The notes under the pieces are model-generated. The model had not been told where the DNA came from and did not search any database. It saw nothing but the letters and a program-made list of their open reading frames with translations. From Pseudomonadota bacterium (lineage in GTDB: Bacteria; Pseudomonadota; Gammaproteobacteria; Halothiobacillales; Halothiobacillaceae), in NCBI GenBank assembly GCA_021795795.1, contig JAJYPA010000142.1, positions 1 through 16,102 of the forward strand: 16,102 nt of DNA, given 5' to 3'. Of this stretch, positions 6,990-12,486 are shown in pieces. How positions within the stretch are numbered: position 1 is the stretch's first letter; each line of letters opens with the position of its first letter. Position numbers and translations under genes: made by a program.

Positions 6990-7706
6990 ATGCGCATCAC
7001 GCTTTGCAATCAAAAAGGCGGCACAGGTAAAACGACAGTCGCGATTCACCTGGCCCTGGCTTTCGGCTCGCATACTCTTTTGATTGATCTTGACCCGCAG
7101 GCAACGGCTACGAACCTTGTTGGCCTTAGCAGTGCGGGAGAAGGCATCTACGATGTCCTGGAGGGTATCGCTGATCTCAGCGATATTGTTGTTCAAAGTC
7201 CGTGGGGCTTCAACGTGGCACCAGCCACGATTGATCTAGCGCGGTTTGAGCGAGAGCGCTTACAACGACAGGAAAGTCGCCTGTCTCGCGTGCTGGACCA
7301 AGTTGCTTTTCCCGATTATGACAACATCGTCATCGATTGCCCTCCCGGTGTGGGCTATCTAGCCCAGAACGCCCTCATAGCATCCCATAAAGCCGTGATC
7401 GTGGGCGAGCCCACATATCCGGCCATGCTTGGACTTGCTGAGGCCATTGATTCCATCCGAGTAGTGGCCAGTGACCATAATCCGAAACTTGAATTTGCGG
7501 GCGTTGCACTGAACAGGGTCACGGCGACGGCTGAAAGCCGGTATCGAATTCAAGAACTTTCCGAAGGCATCGGGGCCGAGGCAATACTCTGCAAAATTCC
7601 ACAACGAGCTGCTATTGCAGCGGCGGCGGGGGAACTGAGGCCCTGCACTCATCCTGCGCTTACTGCACAGATCGACTCTCTCAGAGAAAGATTATTAAAT
7701 GACTGA
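6990..7706 (+). CDS. parA: ParA-family partition ATPase
   Basis: This 238-residue P-loop ATPase would move plasmid copies to daughter cells by forming a dynamic nucleoid-bound gradient. The deviant Walker A motif KGGTGKTT (9-16) has the signature lysine of the ParA/MinD group, followed by LLIDLDPQATATNL (about 32-45) and the switch IVIDCPPG (about 114-121). There is no N-terminal DNA-binding domain, so it is the short, type Ib-like form (typically 200-250 residues), which is normally paired with a small ribbon-helix-helix or other partner. The next gene encodes such a protein. The ATG at 6990 has no clear ribosome-binding site, so a leaderless or weakly initiated message is possible. The stop overlaps the next start by 8 bases. 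Confidence 0.93.
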   Translation: MRITLCNQKGGTGKTTVAIHLALAFGSHTLLIDLDPQATATNLVGLSSAGEGIYDVLEGIADLSDIVVQSPWGFNVAPATIDLARFERERLQRQESRLSRVLDQVAFPDYDNIVIDCPPGVGYLAQNALIASHKAVIVGEPTYPAMLGLAEAIDSIRVVASDHNPKLEFAGVALNRVTATAESRYRIQELSEGIGAEAILCKIPQRAAIAAAAGELRPCTHPALTAQIDSLRERLLND

Positions 7707-8001
7707 CAAAGCAAAGGTACATTTTTACAGCAAAGACAACGATGAAACTGATCTTACAACCCCTGGCAAGCTGGGCGCTGACGAGCTAACTAGCAAGGCA
7801 TGGGCGCCAACATTCCGTGGCCCGGCCTTCAAAAAACTCCGGGCTCCAACCAAAACCGCTATCACCACAAAAGTTGACACGCAGATGTTGGAACAAATTC
7901 GTGGCTTTTGCAACAAGCGGGGGATCACGTTTGCCAGCTTTGTCGAAGTTGCTTTAGCCGAAGAGCTGCGTAAACAACTCGGAAATGAGGGGAACAGATG
8001 A
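7699..8001 (+). CDS. Probable ribbon-helix-helix partition partner (ParB-like)
   Basis: The 100-residue protein has a flexible, polar N-terminal half and a C-terminal segment TKVDTQMLEQIRGFCNKRG followed by ITFASFVEVALAEEL (about 57-92), which fits a ribbon-helix-helix fold: a short strand and then two helices. Such small proteins bind centromere repeats and stimulate the ATPase of short ParA proteins through the N-terminal tail. Here the tail contains lysines and an arginine suited to that role. The start overlaps the parA stop by 8 bases. The likely DNA targets are the repeats at 6870-6900. The fold is inferred by eye; function is inferred from gene position. Confidence 0.75.
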   Translation: MTDKAKVHFYSKDNDETDLTTPGKLGADELTSKAWAPTFRGPAFKKLRAPTKTAITTKVDTQMLEQIRGFCNKRGITFASFVEVALAEELRKQLGNEGNR

Positions 8002-8258
8002 ACTACCACTGGGAACATCTGAGTGTCGATCAACTCACTCTCTTCGAGGAGGGTGCGACACAAACACGGTGGACTCCCATGCGTGGGTTTGTCGCTCAAC
8101 TTATCAAACTGAGCCCCTACGCGGGGGGTGGAGGTGCGAAGTACAGAGCGGACGGGCCTCTAGTGGATCCGTCGCAGGATTTTGGCACTGAAGCTGAAGC
8201 TATCAATGCGGTGGAAGAAATCGTTCGGGTCCGTGGCGGTACTGTGAATTGGCTATGA
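7998..8258 (+). CDS. Hypothetical protein in the par operon
   Basis: The 86-residue protein starts MNYHWEHLSVDQLTLFEEGA. It has a glycine run (AGGGGAKYR), an acidic helix near the C-terminus (TEAEAINAVEEIVRVRGG), and no membrane segment. I do not recognise it. The ATG overlaps the previous stop (ATGA at 7998-8001) and its own stop overlaps the start of the methyltransferase fragment (ATGA at 8255-8258), so it belongs to one translationally coupled chain. Its linkage to the methyltransferase start suggests these two may have belonged together before the truncation. Confidence 0.7.
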   Translation: MNYHWEHLSVDQLTLFEEGATQTRWTPMRGFVAQLIKLSPYAGGGGAKYRADGPLVDPSQDFGTEAEAINAVEEIVRVRGGTVNWL

Positions 8259-8416
8259 ACACCCTTTACTACGGCGACAACCTGGACGTGATGAGGCGTC
8301 ACCTAAAAGACGAGAGTGTTGACCTTGTCTACCTAGATCCGCCTTTCAACTCCAACGCGACCTATAACGTCCTTGTTAAATCTTATAGTGGCGAAGATGG
8401 CCCAGCCCTGATATAA
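8255..8416 (+). pseudogene. N-terminal fragment of a DNA adenine/cytosine-N4 methyltransferase
   Basis: Fifty-three codons are open from the ATG at 8255, which overlaps the preceding stop. The protein begins MNTLYYGDNLDVMRRHLKD and contains VDLVYLDPPFNSNATYNVL. DPPF is the catalytic motif IV of N6-adenine/N4-cytosine methyltransferases. GDNLDVMRRH plus LDPPFNSNATYNVL is the usual N-terminal pattern of the group that has this motif first. These enzymes normally run several hundred residues and also need the SAM-binding FxGxG motif, which is absent. The family-like reading continues to GEDGPALI, then TAA at 8414-8416, which is part of the TATAAT box of the next gene. The fragment cannot be active. 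Confidence 0.8.
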
Positions 8417-8417
8417 T
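8409..8417 (+). promoter_or_regulatory. Extended -10 promoter of the YefM-RelE pair, probably leaderless
   Basis: TGATATAAT is a perfect extended -10 (TGN plus TATAAT at 8412-8417). No good -35 is present, which extended -10 promoters tolerate. Initiation about 7 bases after the box falls on the ATG at 8424, so the message probably has no 5' leader. Confidence 0.6.
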
Positions 8418-8423
8418 GTAGCC

Positions 8424-8726
8424 ATGAGCACTGAGACTACTCGAGAAATTAACCCAGATGTGCCCCGGCTTTCCGTCAAAGAGGCCCGCGACAGCTTTTC
8501 AGAGCTGGTAAATCGTGCAGTCTATGCTGGCGAGGTTACCTTTGTGACACGTGGCCGTAGCAAAAAACTCGGTGCTGCCATAGTGCCAGAGGAATGGGTT
8601 AGACACTACGAGGATCTACTTGATGGTGAAGATATACAGATAGCGCTTGAGCGCTTAGCAGATATCGACGCAGGGAGAGAAGAGCTAGTTTCCTCGGAGG
8701 AAGCCCGGCGGATACTTGGGCTGTGA
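8424..8726 (+). CDS. YefM/Phd-family antitoxin
   Basis: This 100-residue protein has the Phd/YefM N-terminal DNA-binding fold: PRLSVKEARDSFSELVNRA (about 14-32), then VTFVTRGRSKKLGAAIVPEEW (38-58). The C-terminal part is acidic and would wrap around and block the toxin. It would also repress its own promoter together with the toxin. No ribosome-binding site precedes the ATG, and the -10 box lies just 6 bases upstream, pointing to leaderless translation, a common mode in actinobacteria. The stop overlaps the toxin start (GTGA at 8723-8726). Confidence 0.88.
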   Translation: MSTETTREINPDVPRLSVKEARDSFSELVNRAVYAGEVTFVTRGRSKKLGAAIVPEEWVRHYEDLLDGEDIQIALERLADIDAGREELVSSEEARRILGL

Positions 8727-8998
8727 GCCTATACGAGGTCAAATACGGAGCAAGAGTACTGAAAGAGCTAAATCGGCTCGATAAACCAGTTCGCAAAATC
8801 CTGTTTGAAGGGATAGAAGCTCTCAAAGAAGACCCACGGCCTCAGTCCGGCAAGTTGCTTGTAGGCAATCCAGGCTTGTGGAGTCTTCGAATTGGCGTAT
8901 ACCGGGTACTATATCGGATCGACGATGAAGAACTGGTCGTCCTACCGGTGCGTATAGGCCATCGGTCAGTGGTATATCGAGATCTGGCTGCTCTATAG
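8723..8998 (+). CDS. RelE/ParE-superfamily toxin
   Basis: The 91-residue protein has the RelE pattern: YEVKYGARVLKELNRLDKPV (4-23), a central helix, LVGNPGLWSLRIGVYRVLYR (45-64), and a C-terminal strand with VRIGHRSVVYRDL. The residues GLWSLRIGVYRVLY and GHRSVVY correspond to the RelE core that cuts mRNA in the ribosomal A site; the terminal His-Arg-x-x-x-Tyr resembles the catalytic tail. It starts at GTG with a 4-base overlap with the antitoxin stop, so synthesis follows that of the antitoxin. The gene is full-length for the family. The pair stabilises the element by post-segregational killing, in line with its position next to the partition operon. Confidence 0.88.
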   Translation: MSLYEVKYGARVLKELNRLDKPVRKILFEGIEALKEDPRPQSGKLLVGNPGLWSLRIGVYRVLYRIDDEELVVLPVRIGHRSVVYRDLAAL

Positions 8999-9126
8999 CC
9001 ACTGCGTATTTGATATACAGGCTAAACCCAATGCCAAACGAAAGACTCGGGTATCCAACATAGAAACCGCTTGGCCCAAGTTTCCGAAACTCAACCCATT
9101 GATCCAGCTAGACGAGTTGTCGTTAT

Positions 9127-10510
9127 TCAATTGGACACTACAAATGTGTCGCAATCGTCTTTATGCGTGGAAGAGCGTCTTTGATTCCGAGAAGTCGGTA
9201 GATCTCTTTTTGATTTGACTCTGGAGCACCGGAGTGACGAAGGTGATAGACGACGCCTTTGTCGTTGGTTAGAACTATCGTCGTTCTCATGTGGGTGGAG
9301 AGTTCCTCATTTATAGTTGACCAGCGTCGTTTGTCACCTTGGGACCGGAGAGTGAGTTCAATGGCACAAAGTATGTGATAGGCAAGTACCGAAATGAAAA
9401 GATGTGCAGCTGTTCGTCTGGCCAGCTGGTGGTAAACGGGTCTGAGACCGAGATCGCTCTTTAGGGCACGGAATGCATCTTCAACTTTGGTAAGGGTTGT
9501 ATAGATGCTCCAGATCTCAGCTTCTGTGAGCTCGTGGTGGCTGGTATCGATGACATAGGCGCCAGCCAGCCGGTCCTTGACCAGCTTCGATGGTTTTTCC
9601 TCGACTAGCAGATCAATCACTTTGTCAAAGCGTCTCTTGTTGATGATCTTGCCATGGTTCTCGTGATAGACCAGGCCGATCTCATAGTTGGGCCAGACGC
9701 CAGGGTACTTGGACTTGATACGGCCAATTCGCTCTGCGACAGCCTGGGTCTTAGATATCCCGCTTCGCTTTATAGAAGCCCTAAGCAGCTCAAGTTCGCT
9801 AACAAACCGCATTGTGGCTTGATTTGTGATGGCTTCCTCTTTGTTTTTCCTACCCATAGATCTACAGAGCACAACTGTGCTGTTTCCGAAGGTGTTATTT
9901 TCCTCGATGATCTTTTTTACAAGTACCGGTGATCCAGAGGAGTCAGTTATCTCAGAAAAACCCTCCATCTCGATAAAGTGCTCTTTATATAGCGTCTTTT
10001 TGTCGGCTCTTTGAATCACCACGTAGTTGAGGCCACGACTTATCAAAAGGGCCACGTTCTCTTTGGTGGCAATTCCTTTGTCCATGACAATGGTTGGAGC
10101 AAACTCGTCAAAGAGCGACTGCTGGTCCAGCTGGGCTAAGCGATCCAACACGTCGCTGAGGGTTCTTGGCTCAGAGCAGTTGCCCTCATAGATCTCTGAA
10201 TAGATAGGAAGCCCACGATCATCAACCAAAAGTGCCAGAGAGACCAAGGTGCAGTCGTATCGTTTTTCCTTTGAGTGGCCATATTTAGCTAAAGTGTTGC
10301 CCTTGGTGTTTCCCTCGAAATAGGTATTGGTGAGATCGAAGAGGAAAAGCCTGCGTTCAGACGGAAACAACTCAGTAGCAGATCTAAATAGTGCCGGTTC
10401 TATCAGCTCCTTTACCCCATAGAGTACATCTGCTATCTCATATACCTTGTCCTTGGCGTAGATATGGACCCCAAGTGGCACTGAATGCTGAAATAGTTCC
10501 AGTACAAACC
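9127..10510 (-). mobile_element. IS1634-family insertion sequence remnant (5' end missing)
   Basis: The element is marked by its transposase. The 3' (left) end probably lies just beyond the stop, where GACAC and GTGTC (about 9134-9150) make a short inverted repeat, but I cannot set the tip. At the transposase 5' side the reading switches to a decayed serine recombinase near 10505-10515, so the right end is lost. I found no matching terminal repeat on the right and no target duplication. Confidence 0.55.
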
Positions 10511-10550
10511 TGACTTTCCGGGCCGAAATAGCCCCGTAAGAAACGTGCAC
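9138..10550 (-). CDS. IS1634-family DDE transposase, N-terminally truncated
   Basis: The open frame encodes 470 residues; complete members are usually well over 500. The catalytic triad appears as D72 in FLFDLTNTYFEGN, D157 in TIVMDKGIATKEN and E357 in TKVEDAFRALKSDLG, followed by LRPVYHQLARRTAAH, the usual IS4-superfamily C-terminal signature. The first aspartate is far too near the start, so more than 100 N-terminal residues are missing. The first 15 residues read into the recombinase relic and are not transposase. The GTG at 10548-10550 has no well-placed ribosome-binding site. The gene stops at TAG 9138-9140. It is probably inactive. It lies between the toxin-antitoxin pair and the copper block and marks a junction of transferred segments. 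Confidence 0.88.
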   Translation of the reverse strand: MHVSYGAISARKVRFVLELFQHSVPLGVHIYAKDKVYEIADVLYGVKELIEPALFRSATELFPSERRLFLFDLTNTYFEGNTKGNTLAKYGHSKEKRYDCTLVSLALLVDDRGLPIYSEIYEGNCSEPRTLSDVLDRLAQLDQQSLFDEFAPTIVMDKGIATKENVALLISRGLNYVVIQRADKKTLYKEHFIEMEGFSEITDSSGSPVLVKKIIEENNTFGNSTVVLCRSMGRKNKEEAITNQATMRFVSELELLRASIKRSGISKTQAVAERIGRIKSKYPGVWPNYEIGLVYHENHGKIINKRRFDKVIDLLVEEKPSKLVKDRLAGAYVIDTSHHELTEAEIWSIYTTLTKVEDAFRALKSDLGLRPVYHQLARRTAAHLFISVLAYHILCAIELTLRSQGDKRRWSTINEELSTHMRTTIVLTNDKGVVYHLRHSGAPESNQKEIYRLLGIKDALPRIKTIATHL

Positions 10551-10810
10551 GGATTCGAACCCCTAAAGTTGGAGCTACTGCGAGACATCCAGCGGGAAGG
10601 TGTCGCTTTGGCGAAGGAGCGTGGCGCTACAACAAGGGCCGTCGTCCCACGCTCTCCGAGGAGAAGCGTGTCGAGCTGAGGAGTCGTGCCGAGTCTGGCG
10701 AGTCGAAGTTGCAGCTCGCCATGGAGTTCGGGATCAGCCGGGAGACGGTGTACCAGTATCTCCGCAGTGCCCAATTGGTAGTATCAAGTGATGCCGGAGA
10801 CTACTACTGA
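10509..10810 (+). pseudogene. Decayed 3' end of a serine recombinase (resolvase/invertase)
   Basis: Reading + strand, IQREGVALAKERG (10584 onward) then, after a one-base shift within GGCGCTACAACAAGG, KGRRPTLSEEKRVELRSRAE and SGESKLQLAMEFGISRETVY. This is the end of the catalytic domain and the C-terminal helix-turn-helix of Tn3-type resolvases and invertases. LTFRAEIAP near 10510 resembles the LTFTGEDSP segment of such enzymes in another frame. The final frame stops at TGA 10808-10810. The catalytic serine region is absent, so it is a relic. The one-base overlap of its stop with the next ATG (TGATG) keeps it in a coupled arrangement with the transporter gene. Confidence 0.75.
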
Positions 10811-11430
10811 TGAGAAGCCCACTGATGCCTGCTGAAAGTTCCCTTGATAGGAGAGCTGCGCTCCTACGCCGGGGAATCCACCTTGAATGGATTACGATCG
10901 GGTGGAACACGATTGAAGCAGGCGTCGCCATTGCGGCGGGTGTTGTTGCCCACTCGATTGTCCTGGTCGCCTTTGGACTAGATTCGGCCATCGAAATCTT
11001 CTCTGCCACGGTTACGCTCTCGCAGCTCCAGGGAGGAGCTGACGAAGCTCGTGAGCGGAGGACAACCAGGCTCGTTGCGGCGAGTCTGTTCGCCCTGGCG
11101 CTGTACGTCAGTGTCGAGGCTGTCCTCAGCCTCCTGACGCATTCGAAGCCCCAAGCCTCCACTGCGGGGATCGTGATCTCTGCTGCTGCACTCATCGTCA
11201 TGCCGCTCCTGAGCGTGGCAAAGCGAAGAGTGGGTCGGGCTCTGGAGAACCCCACCCTTCTCGTTGATTCTGTCGAGACGCTTCTGTGTGCAGCCTTCTC
11301 GGGAGCGGCGCTGATCGGCGTGAGCCTCAATGCTGCCTTCCGCTGGTGGTGGGCGGACCCCGTCGCTGCTCTCCTTATCGCAGCATTGGCCCTACGAGAG
11401 GGTCGCGAAGCATGGTCGGGTGACGAGTGA
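10810..11430 (+). CDS. Small CDF-like cation transporter (TMEM163/CDF-related)
   Basis: The 206-residue protein has about six hydrophobic segments and no soluble C-terminal domain. Conserved acidic positions sit in membrane helices: FGLDSAIEIFSA (about 56-67), LLVDSVETLLCA (about 151-162) and WWADPVAALLIAALALREG (about 180-198). These mark the metal-binding aspartates of cation diffusion facilitator proteins, particularly the short 'cation transporter' branch. It would export a divalent metal such as Zn, Co or Fe in exchange for protons; the substrate is not evident. The start ATG overlaps the recombinase stop by one base, with CGGAG 10 bases upstream. ATG at 10825 is an alternative. Neighbouring copper genes imply metal resistance, though CDF proteins seldom carry copper. 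Confidence 0.85.
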   Translation: MRSPLMPAESSLDRRAALLRRGIHLEWITIGWNTIEAGVAIAAGVVAHSIVLVAFGLDSAIEIFSATVTLSQLQGGADEARERRTTRLVAASLFALALYVSVEAVLSLLTHSKPQASTAGIVISAAALIVMPLLSVAKRRVGRALENPTLLVDSVETLLCAAFSGAALIGVSLNAAFRWWWADPVAALLIAALALREGREAWSGDE

Positions 11431-11622
11431 CTGCACCGGAGCTGGTGAACTTCAATTACGAGAGTGGTTTATCAGAGTCATCTTCGGAACTCAGTTATCA
11501 GGGCCATTACTATCTGAAAGCCAATGCGATATCTCTCTTCAAAATTAGTGAACCCAGAACCATCACCTGCTAGGTAGTTTCAACCAGTTTCCGTCTCCTT
11601 CTAAACCGCACTAAAGTTCAAT

Positions 11623-11650
11623 TTGCACGTGACTTCGACTATCATATTAT
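11623..11650 (+). promoter_or_regulatory. csoR promoter
   Basis: TTGCAC (11623-11628) and TATTAT (11645-11650) are separated by 16 bases. Transcription would start near 11657, inside the operator at 11656-11674, so bound repressor would block initiation directly. Confidence 0.5.
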
Positions 11651-11655
11651 GTGGA

Positions 11656-11674
11656 ACCCCACCCCGGGTGGGGT
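11656..11674. promoter_or_regulatory. CsoR operator
   Basis: ACCCCACCCCGGGTGGGGT is a perfect 9-bp inverted repeat around one base. It strongly resembles the G/C-tract operator of Mycobacterium tuberculosis CsoR. It lies 18 bases before the csoR start, as expected for autoregulation. Confidence 0.8.
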
Positions 11675-11692
11675 CGGTAACGCGAGGCACAT

Positions 11693-12079
11693 ATGATACC
11701 GGAGTATAGAGAAGAACTGCTGATTCGCATGAAGACGATCAAAGGTCATATTGCAGGGGTACTGACCATGATCGAGGACGAACGGTACTGCCCTGACATC
11801 ATGAAGCAGGTGGCAGCTCTCCAGTCGTCTCTAGAGAGAGTGAATCGCATTCTTTTGAGAAACCATCTAGAGACTTGCGTAACCGAAGCGATTCGCGGGG
11901 GGGATGGCAAAGCGAAGATAAATGAATTGCTCGAATCACTGCGCTTCAATTCATCATTGACCGATCTGCGCCATAGCGGCGAGATATTTGCCCGCGAATT
12001 TGAAGAAATGTCATGTGAGACCTGCAATGAAGACGAGCTTCATGAAAGTCAGGTGACATCGTCCACCACCCCACCCTGA
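11693..12079 (+). CDS. csoR: CsoR-family copper-sensing transcriptional repressor
   Basis: This 128-residue all-helical repressor of the DUF156 family releases DNA when it binds Cu(I). The copper ligands are all present: C33 in RYCPDIMKQVAAL, and H58 and C62 in NHLETC, the C-H-C signature that separates copper sensors from RcnR (Ni/Co) and FrmR (formaldehyde) relatives. Basic residues in the first helices (RMKTIKGHIAG) fit operator binding. The start ATG follows GCGAGG. Typical members are 90-120 residues; here the C-terminus continues through a CETC motif to VTSSTTPP, and its stop lies inside the left hairpin of an inserted element, so the last residues probably come from that insertion. It should control itself and, through read-through, copA. 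Confidence 0.92.
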   Translation: MIPEYREELLIRMKTIKGHIAGVLTMIEDERYCPDIMKQVAALQSSLERVNRILLRNHLETCVTEAIRGGDGKAKINELLESLRFNSSLTDLRHSGEIFAREFEEMSCETCNEDELHESQVTSSTTPP

Positions 12080-12174
12080 AAGACGGGGCTTGTAGGGGGT
12101 GTTTTGTTCCGCTGCTGGCCGCGGCTTGCTAGGGCTGGTTGACCAGACTAACCATCACGAAAGGAGGCCAACAG
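12080..12174 (+). ncRNA. Candidate relic of an IscB-associated omega RNA
   Basis: In intact IscB elements the guide RNA is transcribed from just upstream of iscB, and its guide is taken from DNA next to the left end. Here the 95 bases between csoR and the iscB relic keep that position, contain a short hairpin (CTGGTTGACCAG, about 12136-12147) and end in the ribosome-binding site AAGGAGG. I cannot align it to a known omega RNA from memory, so this rests on position and family knowledge. Confidence 0.25.
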
Positions 12175-12486
12175 ATGGCTGCGTTGCACCCAAGCGAGAA
12201 GAACTACCAGGCCGTGGTGCTCACCGGCAAGAAGGCCGGCAACTATGTAGGCCGGGCCGCAGTGCGCTCAAGTGGGAGCTTCAACATTTCGATACCGGCA
12301 GGCATAGTCCAAGGCCTCAGCCACCGCCACTGCCGTTTACTACTGCGAGCAGACGTCTCGGCTGGACACATCGACCAGAAGGAGCCCTCAGTGCCACTCA
12401 AAATGCCTACCACCCATCAAGTGGGAGAGACGACGCTCCTCCTTCCGGCCCTGAAGGGCCGGGTTTCCGTCGCTTCCCTGACATGA
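12175..12486 (+). pseudogene. IscB-like RNA-guided nuclease relic, C-terminal part fused to its own first codons
   Basis: The 103-residue frame starts at ATG 12175, 7 bases after AAGGAGG. After the first few residues it reads AVVLTGKKAGNYVGRAAVRS then SGSFNISIPAGIVQGLSHRH and CRLLLRAD, the C-terminal pattern of RRXRR/HNH proteins of the IscB type (family pattern GKKxGxYVGRVAVRxxGSFNI...YCxLLQRADG). The PLMP, RuvC and HNH parts are gone, so it is a deletion product without nuclease activity. The last 25 residues (ending LLLPALKGRVSVASLT) are read through the right-end hairpin. The stop TGA (12484-12486) overlaps the copA ATG (12483), so the relic may still be translated to deliver ribosomes to copA. 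Confidence 0.65.
12446..12463. repeat. Right-end hairpin of the ISC-type element
   Basis: CCGGCCC and GGGCCGG pair perfectly around TGAA. Such imperfect or perfect palindromes near the end are how IS200/IS605-type transposases recognise their DNA. It lies about 20 bases before the copA start and, in RNA, could also influence its translation. Confidence 0.55.

Larger units (their letters stand above)
12064..12476 (+). mobile_element. Internally deleted ISC/IS200-IS605-type element carrying an iscB relic
   Basis: Two hairpins with the CCCTGAA core mark the ends. On the left, CACCCC (12067-12072) can pair with GGGGTG (12096-12101), enclosing CCCTGAAAGACGGGG. On the right, CCGGCCC-TGAA-GGGCCGG lies at about 12446-12463. 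The element is inserted between csoR and copA and contains only about 400 bases. The exact tips and the subterminal cleavage sites are not defined. Confidence 0.5.

Noticed and set aside
10540..10570. TTCGAA-containing stretch resembling a tRNA T-arm (possible attachment site)
   Set aside because: Only two of five stem pairs form on either strand, no acceptor or anticodon arm is present, and the segment is better read as part of the recombinase relic.
11330..11548. 72-codon frame overlapping the end of the CDF-like gene
   Set aside because: It lies in another frame of the transporter gene, without a ribosome-binding site or recognisable protein pattern.
12099..12482. N-terminal extension of CopA back to 12099
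   Set aside because: It reads a different frame of the iscB relic and its hairpin, is rich in Pro/Arg/Gly, and precedes the normal CopA N-terminal metal-binding domain.
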